Both the position numbers and the translations under genes were made by a program. Below, piece after piece: positions 8,912-16,170 of a stretch of DNA of 17,365 nt (position 1 is its first letter; each line of letters begins with the position of its first letter). Location of the stretch: positions 1 through 17,365 of the forward strand of contig DBCW01000028.1 in the NCBI GenBank assembly GCA_002293265.1, in the 5' to 3' direction. This DNA comes from Eggerthellales bacterium UBA948. GTDB taxonomy: Bacteria; Actinomycetota; Coriobacteriia; Coriobacteriales; UBA8131. The notes below the pieces were generated by a model. That model had not been told where the DNA came from. It saw nothing but the letters and a program-made list of their open reading frames with translations, and ran no database searches.

Positions 8912-10267
8912 ATGGCCAATATTGCCTGCGATCCGAATGCGCGACCGGATTTTAAGACCACCATGGAGCTAGGTGCTGTTTTGCCGCAATCGGCAGAAGT
9001 AAAAGACGGTGAGCTTTATATTGGTGGCGTTAATACAATAGATTTAGCTCGTGAATATGGCACTGCATTATACGTAATGGACGAGCAGCAGATTCGCGAT
9101 CAGCTACGTAACTATTTAAAATGGACTCGCTATCACTGGAAAGATGTGGATGTAGTGTACGCCGGTAAAGCCTTTATCTGCAAAGCTATGTGCAAACTTG
9201 TTGCCGAGGAAGGCTGCCATTTAGATGTTTCGAGTGGAGGAGAGCTGGCAATCGCACTGGCAGCGGACTTTCCGGCCGAGCGCGTAGTGGCACATGGCAA
9301 CAACAAGACCATGCAAGAACTCACCGAGGCAATCACAGCCGGAGTTGGACGTATAGTCGTAGACTCCTTTGATGAGCTTTCGCGCATCGACAGCATTGCT
9401 CGTGATTTAGGCAAGGTACAGCCTATCCTCATACGTATTACTCCCGGAGTTGTAGCCGACACTCACGCATATATCACAACCGGTAGCGAAGACTCTAAGT
9501 TTGGCTTTGGACTTCGAGACGGTCTGGCGTTTAAGGCTGTAGAGACAGCCTTAGATCTTCCCGGAATTGAGCTAAAAGGTCTGCATATGCATATTGGCTC
9601 GCAGATATTTGTGCTTAATTCGTACGCAAAAGCCATAGAGGTCATAGTTCATTTTATGGATGAGATTCGTGAGAAGACCGGTTTTGTGATCTCGGAGTTA
9701 GATACCGGCGGCGGACTGGGTATTGCTTATGGCGTGCCGGACGAACCCTCCACAATCAAGGACTATGGCAAGGTCATAGTTGACGACATCAAAGAACACT
9801 GCGAGGCTCACTCTTTGCCGGTGCCGCGCATACTTGTAGAGCCGGGTCGTTCGATCGTGGCAAACGCCGGCGTGACGCTTTATACGGTGGGAACCGTCAA
9901 ACACATTCCGAATGTACGTACATATGTAGCCGTTGACGGAGGCATGACCGACAATATCCGCACGGCGTTGTATGATGCTCACTATGAGCCGGTCATTGCC
10001 AACAAGTCTGACAAGCCGCGCGATACAGTGGTGACCATCGCCGGAAAGCATTGTGAGAGCGGGGATGTAATTGTAGTTGACACACCACTGCAAAGCGCTG
10101 AACCGGGCGACATCTTATGTGTGTTTGCCACGGGAGCTTATTGTCAGAGCATGGCCAGTAACTACAACAAGCAAGTACGTCCGGGTGTGGTGTTTGTAAA
10201 CAATGGTGAGGCAAGGTTGGTAGTAAGGCGCGAAACATACGAAGACTTAATGCGCTGCGACGTGTAA
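8912..10267 (+). CDS. lysA: Diaminopimelate decarboxylase
   Basis: PLP-dependent decarboxylation of meso-diaminopimelate to L-lysine, the last step of lysine synthesis, in the cytoplasm. 451 aa, a usual length for the family (fold type III). Visible signatures: PLP lysine Lys86 in YAGKAF, HIGSQ from His227, DTGGGLG from Asp264, EPGRS from Glu310, and the active-site CESGD from Cys381, followed by GAYCQSMASNYN. The CESGD and EPGR motifs favour DAP decarboxylase over ornithine or arginine decarboxylases. The frame is open back to GTG 8768, but ATG 8912 has AAAGGAAG 7 nt upstream and the 48 extra residues resemble nothing in the family, so I chose 8912. hom follows after 17 nt, so the two are very likely co-transcribed, joining two branches of the aspartate pathway. 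Confidence 0.95.
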   Translation: MANIACDPNARPDFKTTMELGAVLPQSAEVKDGELYIGGVNTIDLAREYGTALYVMDEQQIRDQLRNYLKWTRYHWKDVDVVYAGKAFICKAMCKLVAEEGCHLDVSSGGELAIALAADFPAERVVAHGNNKTMQELTEAITAGVGRIVVDSFDELSRIDSIARDLGKVQPILIRITPGVVADTHAYITTGSEDSKFGFGLRDGLAFKAVETALDLPGIELKGLHMHIGSQIFVLNSYAKAIEVIVHFMDEIREKTGFVISELDTGGGLGIAYGVPDEPSTIKDYGKVIVDDIKEHCEAHSLPVPRILVEPGRSIVANAGVTLYTVGTVKHIPNVRTYVAVDGGMTDNIRTALYDAHYEPVIANKSDKPRDTVVTIAGKHCESGDVIVVDTPLQSAEPGDILCVFATGAYCQSMASNYNKQVRPGVVFVNNGEARLVVRRETYEDLMRCDV

Positions 10268-10284
10268 TAATTGAAAGGACATAT

Positions 10285-11568
10285 ATGAAACGCATAAATG
10301 TTGGAATTATCGGACTGGGAACTGTAGGTGGGGGAGTAGTTCGGATGCTCAAACAGCATCATGATGCATATATGCGCGACCAAGATATCGATCTGAATCT
10401 TGTGGCTGTTGCCTCGCGCGAGCCTGAAGAGGCCAAAGAGCTGGGCGTGACTGACATATTTACAATGGACGGTAACGATGTTATCAACCACCCCGACGTT
10501 GATATAGTCATAGAGCTGGTAGGAGGAGTCACCTTTGCCAAAGATTTTGTCTTTGATGCTATCAATAAAGGCAAACACGTGATTACTGCCAACAAGGCAC
10601 TGATATCGGCATGTGGTAATGAATTGATGAAGCTGGCCGGCGAAAAAGGCGTTGAGATTGCCTTCGAGACCTCTGTTGGCGGCGGTATCCCCATTATCGG
10701 TCCGCTTCGTCACAGTCTCGCCGGAAACCAGATCCAATCTGTAGTGGGTATAGTTAACGGAACCACCAACTACATGCTTACCCGCATGAGTGAAGATTCA
10801 ATGGAGTATTCTGCGGCACTTAAAGAAGCACAAGACAACGGTTTTGCTGAGTTTAACCCCTCTGCCGATGTTGAGGGTCACGATGCTGCCGCTAAGATTG
10901 CTATACTGGCCACCATCGCCTTTAACACCGATATCCGCATCGAACAAGTTCCGGTAGAAGGCATCACCAAGATCACTCCGATTGATTTAGATATTGCCCG
11001 CGAGATGGGATATACCATTAAGCTTTTGGCTATTGCTAATCGCACACCGGACGGCATAGATATCCGCGTTCATCCAACGATGCTGCCTGTAAAACACCAG
11101 CTATCTAACGTGACCGGCGTTTATAATGCGATTTACGTGACCGGTGACTATGTAGGCGAGACCATGTTCTTTGGTGAGGGAGCAGGGTCAGGCGCCGCCG
11201 CATCATCGGTTGTTGGCGATTTGATCGAGGTCGCACGTCATATGGCATTTCGTGAGCAGATCACTCAACCGGTCTGGGATACAGAAAAGCTACCGATCAG
11301 ACCAATCGATGTGCTGGAGACCAGCTACTACCTGCGCTTACCGGTAACTGATCGCCCCGGAGTACTGGCAGCGACCGCACAGGTCTTTGCCGAGCACCAA
11401 GTCTCCATCTACTCGATGGTTCAACACGGTGCCCAAGACGGCAAGGCCGAGCTTATCTATGTAACCCACAAAGCCAAAGAGTCTGCAATTCAAGCTACAA
11501 TTGCAGGTCTAAAAGACCTGGAAGACGTGCTCGCAGGCGACCCGGTACTGATTCGCATAGAAAACTAG
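10285..11568 (+). CDS. hom: Homoserine dehydrogenase with C-terminal ACT domain
   Basis: NAD(P)H-dependent reduction of aspartate semialdehyde to homoserine, the entry to threonine and methionine synthesis. 427 aa, typical of the monofunctional ACT-containing class (no aspartokinase part). Visible: Rossmann motif GLGTVG at residues 10-15, TANKA with Lys104, the GIVNGTTNYML substrate region, and ADVEGHDAAAK with Asp200/Lys204 at the positions of the catalytic Asp/Lys pair known in this family. An ACT domain starts near residue 348 (YYLRLPVTDRPGVLA), the usual site of threonine feedback inhibition; that control is inferred. GAAAGGA lies 5 nt before the ATG. It sits directly behind lysA in one operon. 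Confidence 0.96.
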   Translation: MKRINVGIIGLGTVGGGVVRMLKQHHDAYMRDQDIDLNLVAVASREPEEAKELGVTDIFTMDGNDVINHPDVDIVIELVGGVTFAKDFVFDAINKGKHVITANKALISACGNELMKLAGEKGVEIAFETSVGGGIPIIGPLRHSLAGNQIQSVVGIVNGTTNYMLTRMSEDSMEYSAALKEAQDNGFAEFNPSADVEGHDAAAKIAILATIAFNTDIRIEQVPVEGITKITPIDLDIAREMGYTIKLLAIANRTPDGIDIRVHPTMLPVKHQLSNVTGVYNAIYVTGDYVGETMFFGEGAGSGAAASSVVGDLIEVARHMAFREQITQPVWDTEKLPIRPIDVLETSYYLRLPVTDRPGVLAATAQVFAEHQVSIYSMVQHGAQDGKAELIYVTHKAKESAIQATIAGLKDLEDVLAGDPVLIRIEN

Positions 11569-11583
11569 GAGCCTTTTCATCGT

Positions 11584-11668
11584 CAGGCTGCCCTAAAGTC
11601 TCACTCTGTCATTCCCGCCTTCGCGGGAATGACAACTTGGATTAGATATATGGATTTCAGACAGCCTG
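11584..11668. repeat. REP-like hairpin nested in a wider inverted repeat
   Basis: The core (11607-11634) is a perfect 12-bp inverted repeat, TGTCATTCCCGC and GCGGGAATGACA, around a CTTC loop. This core matches, from memory, the short dispersed palindromes built on ATTCCCGC/GCGGGAAT seen in several other bacterial groups. A second inverted pair, CAGGCTG (11584-11590) and CAGCCTG (11662-11668), flanks it. No T-run follows, so it is a poor intrinsic terminator even though it lies 39 nt after hom. Confidence 0.65.
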
Positions 11669-11712
11669 TCGTAAAGAAATTGCATAATATTCCTATAAAA
11701 ACCATCTTGCCA

Positions 11713-11741
11713 TTGTTTAGAAGTGTTCGAAAAGCTACACT
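11713..11741 (+). promoter_or_regulatory. Candidate promoter for the trigger factor gene
   Basis: TTGTTT (11713-11718) and TACACT (11736-11741) are separated by 17 bases and lie 72 nt before the ATG. Both hexamers are imperfect, so this is only the best pair visible in the gap. Confidence 0.3.
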
Positions 11742-11813
11742 TTCAACAACAAGAAAAGCAAGCGATGCAAGCGGAGTTACTTTTTGCTGTTTGTATTCGG
11801 ACAAGGAGCTACT

Positions 11814-13127
11814 ATGACTTTGAAGATCAAGCGCAAGGATGTTGGGGAAGACAAGATAGAGCTGCAGATCACTGCACCTGCCGCAAGTGTTGATGAAGCT
11901 ATAGGGTTTGCCACTATGCAGATGGCGTATCAAAATGGCATTAATCCTGCTTCTGAGAATCTGATGACTGCTGTTATCGACAAAGTTGGTGAGGCTTATT
12001 ATAAGTCAGCACTCAGTTTTGCAGTTTCAGAGTTCATAGCACCTTTTGCGGTTACCCAAGAAAAGCTTTCTATAATCATGCGACCCCAGGTAGCAGTAGG
12101 AAACCAAGAGGTTGCTCCCGGTCGTGAGTTCTCCTTTAAGGCAACAGTAACTCGCAAACCGCAATACGAGCTTAAATCATATGATCCTGTGTCGATAAAA
12201 ATCCAAAAAGCAAAAGTTAGCGATGCAGAAGTAAAAGCCCAGATGGCAGGTATAACCGAGAATTTTGCTGCGTGGGAAAAAGACGAGGATAAACCTTTGT
12301 CAGAGGGCGATGACTTAATGTTTAAGATATCGGCTATAGACTCAGATGGTGAGGAGATCAAAAACTTAACTGCCGATCGTCGCTTATATACACTTGGCCA
12401 AAATTTCATGCCGGATGGGTTTGATGAGAATCTTGTAGGCATGAATATCGGCGAGGAAAAAACCTTTGAGATGCTACTTCCGGGCATTAAGAGTGCTGAT
12501 CCGGAAAACCCCACCGATGCCGATAAGGTTACAATAACCGTGCAAATACTCGAGCGTCAAAAGCGCGTTATACCGGCTCTAACTGATGCTTGGGTTAAAA
12601 AGAGTGTTCCCGGATGCAATAACATCGCTGAGCTTGAAGATCAGATTCGTCAACAAATGCTTGGCGCTCGCGAAAACGAAACGCAGAATATGACAGCTTA
12701 CTTTGCAGCTTCTGAATTGGCAAAGCGCTTTGAAGGCAAGATTGCCGATGAGTTTTACGAGTTTACACGTGGCGAGCTCATGGCTCAAATGGAAGCCAGC
12801 TTGCGCCAGCAAGGCCGCACGCTGCAGGAGTTCATCGAGACTGAGGGCGGCGGGCAACAAGGTTTTAGCATGCAGATGATGCTGCAAGTTCGCGAAATGC
12901 TTATACAAGGCTTTAGTCTTGACGCTTTGGCTCGTCATCTCAATCTCAAGGTTGAGCCGGAAGACATCGAAGCCACATATTCACAAATGGCACCCGGAAA
13001 AGAAGACATGGCTCGCCAGGAGTTTGAAAAGACCGGACGTTTGTATTTAATCTACGAAGGGGCTCTAAGAAACAAAGCCAATAAATGGTTGGTAGAGACC
13101 GCAGAAATCGAGTATGTAGAGTCGTAG
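11814..13127 (+). CDS. tig: Trigger-factor family chaperone/peptidyl-prolyl isomerase with degenerate ribosome-docking motif
   Basis: 437 aa, close to E. coli trigger factor (432 aa), with the same domain order: N-terminal domain about 1-115, FKBP-like PPIase region about 160-245 (SEGDDLMFKI..., LGQNFMPDGFDENLVGMNIGEEKTF), then a long helical C-terminal arm (residues 250-437). Trigger factor binds nascent chains at the ribosome exit. The docking signature GFRxGxxP is here AYQNGINP at residues 38-45: only the Gly and the last Pro survive, and the Phe-Arg-Lys contacts are lost. Docking may therefore be weak, or this may be a specialised second copy in the genome. ATG 11814 has AAGGAG 5 nt upstream; the longer frame from TTG 11784 lacks such a site. 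It is apparently monocistronic, with a strong hairpin after the stop. A general PPIase chaperone outside the trigger factor family is the less likely alternative. Confidence 0.85.
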   Translation: MTLKIKRKDVGEDKIELQITAPAASVDEAIGFATMQMAYQNGINPASENLMTAVIDKVGEAYYKSALSFAVSEFIAPFAVTQEKLSIIMRPQVAVGNQEVAPGREFSFKATVTRKPQYELKSYDPVSIKIQKAKVSDAEVKAQMAGITENFAAWEKDEDKPLSEGDDLMFKISAIDSDGEEIKNLTADRRLYTLGQNFMPDGFDENLVGMNIGEEKTFEMLLPGIKSADPENPTDADKVTITVQILERQKRVIPALTDAWVKKSVPGCNNIAELEDQIRQQMLGARENETQNMTAYFAASELAKRFEGKIADEFYEFTRGELMAQMEASLRQQGRTLQEFIETEGGGQQGFSMQMMLQVREMLIQGFSLDALARHLNLKVEPEDIEATYSQMAPGKEDMARQEFEKTGRLYLIYEGALRNKANKWLVETAEIEYVES

Positions 13128-13149
13128 GCTATAGCACAACAGTTCTTTG

Positions 13150-13189
13150 AATAATTGGCAGGTAATTTTCATATGACCTGCCAATTATT
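13150..13189 (+). terminator. Hairpin terminator after the trigger factor gene
   Basis: A perfect 14-bp inverted repeat (AATAATTGGCAGGT at 13150-13163 and its complement at 13176-13189) with a 12-nt loop starts 22 nt after the stop. The outer stem and following bases are A/T rich but there is no long T-run. It isolates the chaperone gene from the LuxR gene. Confidence 0.7.
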
Positions 13190-13218
13190 GTATTAAAAAG
13201 CATTATATAGATGTAAAA

Positions 13219-13242
13219 TGCAATAAACTGCAATTCTTGACG
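13219..13242 (+). promoter_or_regulatory. Direct repeats beside a -35-like hexamer upstream of the LuxR gene
   Basis: TGCAAT occurs at 13219-13224 and again at 13229-13234, exactly 10 bases apart, followed by TTGACG (13237-13242), which matches five of six bases of the -35 consensus. No good -10 lies 16-18 nt further on, so any promoter here would need help from an activator. It is about 100 nt before the LuxR start codon. The role is inferred. Confidence 0.25.
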
Positions 13243-13344
13243 CGAACTGAATAACACTGATCTGCACTACCGGCATGTTTCATCTGCAAGGAATTGGTAA
13301 GGCCAAATTGCTTTGTCTTTTGGTGAAAAGGGGTTGTACAGCTT

Positions 13345-16059
13345 ATGCATATTTTGGAACAATTGCATGACCGCAATATGGTGTACGCAAAACTGGCAGC
13401 GCCAGCCTCTTCGTCGCGTTATATTCCCAGACCGGCCTTGTTTGATAAGCTGCAAAATAGTCTGGACTGGCAGGTTGTATTAGTATCCACTCCGGTAGGT
13501 TATGGCAAGACAGCGATACTGTGCGATTGGTATCACACTTTGAGCAAAATGGATGGATACGAAGTTGCATGGCTAACTTTAGATGAGGCCGATAGCGACA
13601 TAGTAAGAGCCAGATCACATTTCTTGGCCATGCTTGAAAACATATGGCCACAGATCCAAGATACAGAGTTGTCGGTACTCAAGTTTGGCGATGAAGAGAC
13701 CTTTTCAACAGCATTAAGCAATTTTTTATACAAACAAACAAAAGGCAGCGATAAACACTACGTATTGTTCTTTGATAGTTTTGATGCCATTCCTTACGTG
13801 GATGCCAAACATAAAATGGAATTTTTGGCCGAGTCTCTACCAAGCTCTATCACAACAGTAGCTGCCGGAGCTTTTGTATCTTCTCGCTACACCGACTATC
13901 GCTTTAGAAATGCTGTTCGTTTATTTACGGTTGACGATCTGGCTATGAGCGAAGATGAGACAAAAGCGCTTTTGAGATCGGTACTTAAAACCGATAATTG
14001 CGCAGAAATTGCCCATGACCTTCACGTTGCAACACGTGGGTGGATAATGGGCATATGCCTATACATTGATGCCATAAAAAGTGGCACGATTGCACGGGAT
14101 CGAAAGTCGCTAGATTATACAGAGCTGTACTCATTGACCGGACGCTTTTTTACCGATTGCATTTTTAGGGTGGCGACAGAAGAGGTGGCCACGTTTTTAG
14201 TGGAGACCTCGATACTCGACACATTTCACGCTGACGTGTGTGATTACTTGATGGAGCAGCAAAACAGCAAAGAGACAATAAAGAAGCTTATCGAGCTGGA
14301 CTACTTCATCGAGCCGGTAAGCGGAAATACCGATTGGTATAGATATCACCCCTTGTTCTTGCATTGGTTGCGTGAACAATTGATGCAGCTAAGACCTGAT
14401 CAGATAAGAAAGCTATGTCAGAGGGCAGGTGAGTGGCAAGAACGGCATCGGCATTTTGAGGACGCTGCAAAGTCTATGCTGATGTCCGGCGACTCGGACA
14501 TTGTTGAAAGTATTGTTAGCTCGGCCGGTTTTGAGCGCAGAGATAAGTCACAGAGTTTCGTCTCATGGGCAATAGATATTCCTGCTGCAAAATTCAGTAT
14601 TGATCCCGCGCTTAGCCTGATGGTCACATGGTCATACATCTGCTGGGGCAGACCAAAAGACGCACTGAGATGGCTTGCAAAATATGAGGAAAACATCAAA
14701 GACACTTCAATGCGTTTACCGGATATTATTGTCGAGGAGAGAGCTATATCACCGTCTATCATTATCCAGCACGTAAAGACAAAATGTCGGGAGTTTGATG
14801 GTCATTATCACGAAGCGATAGAGACCTACCTGGAAATGTTGGAGACACAAGGCGATGACATGGGTCTGTCTTTGAGATGCATACTCATTCATGCCTTGGC
14901 AGAGTCTTACGAACGTGTCGGCGAGTATAGTTTGGCACAAGAATCCTACTTTCAAGGTGAAGCTATTGCTGAACTTGCCAAGTCGCTCTTCTTTACAACA
15001 TTTTGTCGTATAGGATATTGCTGGACAATGATAGCTTTGGGAAACTACAACGAAGCCAGAGAGGTTTGCTATAAAGCCATCAGGGAGTGTCCGCCGGATT
15101 TTACTTTATATGGAGGGTTATACTCGATACTGACTCTTATCCAGGTTGAGCGAAACGAGCTTTCTGAGGCTTCAAAAAGCATCAAACGTTCGCTTAAGCG
15201 GCTTTCGGTAAACAGGAATCCGGATATGCTCATTGAGGCTAAAGTGGTAAATACACTGTATTTGGCAGCTTGCGGTGAGCTCAAAGATGCCTATCGCCTA
15301 AGCGTGCAGACATCTCTAGAAACAGAAGAGAATTTTTTGCCGCGTGGGGTTCAGCTCTTTGCTCTAGCCGTGCAGGCTCAAGTGTCCTATTTACGTGGAA
15401 CAGTCTCAGATACGATCGCAATTCATAAAAAACTGCTGAGAAAATTGGACTCTCTGGATGAGTTTTATGTCTTGTGGGCTGAACTTATTAAGGCTTATAT
15501 TCAACATTCCCAAAATGATTCGGGATCAGCTATGGCAACCGTTCAGCAGGTGATAAAGCGTGCTGAGAAAAAAGGATTGAATCAGATACTCGTAGCCGCG
15601 TACGCCAGATACGCTGTTTGGCTCGATGAGGCCAGACAAAAAGCCGCATCTCTGGAAAACCTCAACAAGGCTTTATCAATCGCAAGTTCACAGCGAATGA
15701 TCAGACCGTTTTTGTACATTGGCGACCCACTCAAAGCCTTACTCCACGAAATAGTGCATTATCGAAGAGTAGAAAACACAATAGCGCTCTTTGCCAAAAA
15801 AGTACTGCAAGCATTTAAAGAGAATGAACACGTTGGTGGAGGTGTCACGAACGCGTTATCGCCAATCGCAGAGGTCGATCTGACAAAGAGAGAAGCCGAA
15901 GTCTACTCGCTGCTAAATATGGGCATGTCCAGACAGGAGATAGCCGAAAACCTCAGCGTGTCACTTAACACAGTAAAAACGCACCTAAACAATATCTACT
16001 CCAAGCTAGGCGTAAGTAACAGAATGGATGCCTACAAAGCACTAGCCAACGAAGAGTGA
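13345..16059 (+). CDS. MalT-type (LAL family) LuxR transcriptional regulator
   Basis: 904 aa, close to E. coli MalT (901 aa). The N-terminal STAND-type ATPase has Walker A GYGKT (residues 52-56) and a Walker-B-like LFFDSFD with Asp144; ATRGWIMGICL matches the conserved GW region. A helical, TPR-like middle follows (about 400-830), and a C-terminal LuxR helix-turn-helix from about residue 843 (LTKREAEVYSLL..., RQEIAENLSVSLNTVKTHLNNIYSKLG). The family is known to oligomerise with ATP and an inducer and to activate transcription. AAAAGGGG lies 11 nt before ATG 13345; ATG 13378 (MVYAKLAAP...) is a possible shorter start. The next gene begins 111 nt downstream in the same direction, and such regulators often sit beside the molybdoenzyme they control, so that enzyme is the likely target (inference). 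It has no membrane segments, unlike the membrane-bound LuxR proteins common in Eggerthellaceae. Confidence 0.93.
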   Translation: MHILEQLHDRNMVYAKLAAPASSSRYIPRPALFDKLQNSLDWQVVLVSTPVGYGKTAILCDWYHTLSKMDGYEVAWLTLDEADSDIVRARSHFLAMLENIWPQIQDTELSVLKFGDEETFSTALSNFLYKQTKGSDKHYVLFFDSFDAIPYVDAKHKMEFLAESLPSSITTVAAGAFVSSRYTDYRFRNAVRLFTVDDLAMSEDETKALLRSVLKTDNCAEIAHDLHVATRGWIMGICLYIDAIKSGTIARDRKSLDYTELYSLTGRFFTDCIFRVATEEVATFLVETSILDTFHADVCDYLMEQQNSKETIKKLIELDYFIEPVSGNTDWYRYHPLFLHWLREQLMQLRPDQIRKLCQRAGEWQERHRHFEDAAKSMLMSGDSDIVESIVSSAGFERRDKSQSFVSWAIDIPAAKFSIDPALSLMVTWSYICWGRPKDALRWLAKYEENIKDTSMRLPDIIVEERAISPSIIIQHVKTKCREFDGHYHEAIETYLEMLETQGDDMGLSLRCILIHALAESYERVGEYSLAQESYFQGEAIAELAKSLFFTTFCRIGYCWTMIALGNYNEAREVCYKAIRECPPDFTLYGGLYSILTLIQVERNELSEASKSIKRSLKRLSVNRNPDMLIEAKVVNTLYLAACGELKDAYRLSVQTSLETEENFLPRGVQLFALAVQAQVSYLRGTVSDTIAIHKKLLRKLDSLDEFYVLWAELIKAYIQHSQNDSGSAMATVQQVIKRAEKKGLNQILVAAYARYAVWLDEARQKAASLENLNKALSIASSQRMIRPFLYIGDPLKALLHEIVHYRRVENTIALFAKKVLQAFKENEHVGGGVTNALSPIAEVDLTKREAEVYSLLNMGMSRQEIAENLSVSLNTVKTHLNNIYSKLGVSNRMDAYKALANEE

Positions 16060-16121
16060 AATAGGTTAATTTTTGTTAATCTAACTTTAATGCTACCTCA
16101 ATAAGCTGCATATTGCCTGAT

Positions 16122-16130
16122 TGTTACAAT
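16122..16130 (+). promoter_or_regulatory. Candidate extended -10 promoter of the molybdoenzyme gene
   Basis: TGTTACAAT fits an extended -10 (TG-N-TACAAT) and would start transcription about 35 nt before the ATG. It lies within the palindrome ATTGTTACAAT (16120-16130), which could equally be an operator half. No good -35 is seen at 16-18 nt, consistent with activator dependence. Confidence 0.4.
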
Positions 16131-16170
16131 AATTTGCAAGGATAATGTTGCGATATTAAAAGGAGGCAAT

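Noticed and set aside
10162..10737. 191-codon open frame on the - strand across the lysA-hom junction
   Set aside because: It lies opposite two well-supported genes and its product shows no recognisable family or domain; a shadow of + strand coding.
11629..11817. 62-codon + strand frame in the hom-tig gap
   Set aside because: Its start lies in the REP-like hairpin, it has no ribosome binding site, and it overlaps the tig start.
11999..12514. 171-codon open frame on the - strand inside the trigger factor gene
   Set aside because: Fully contained in a confident gene, Ser-rich and low in complexity as antisense frames often are.
16063..16082. Possible hairpin AGGTTAA/TTAATCT after the LuxR gene
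   Set aside because: Seven A/T-rich pairs with one wobble; too weak to be called a terminator.
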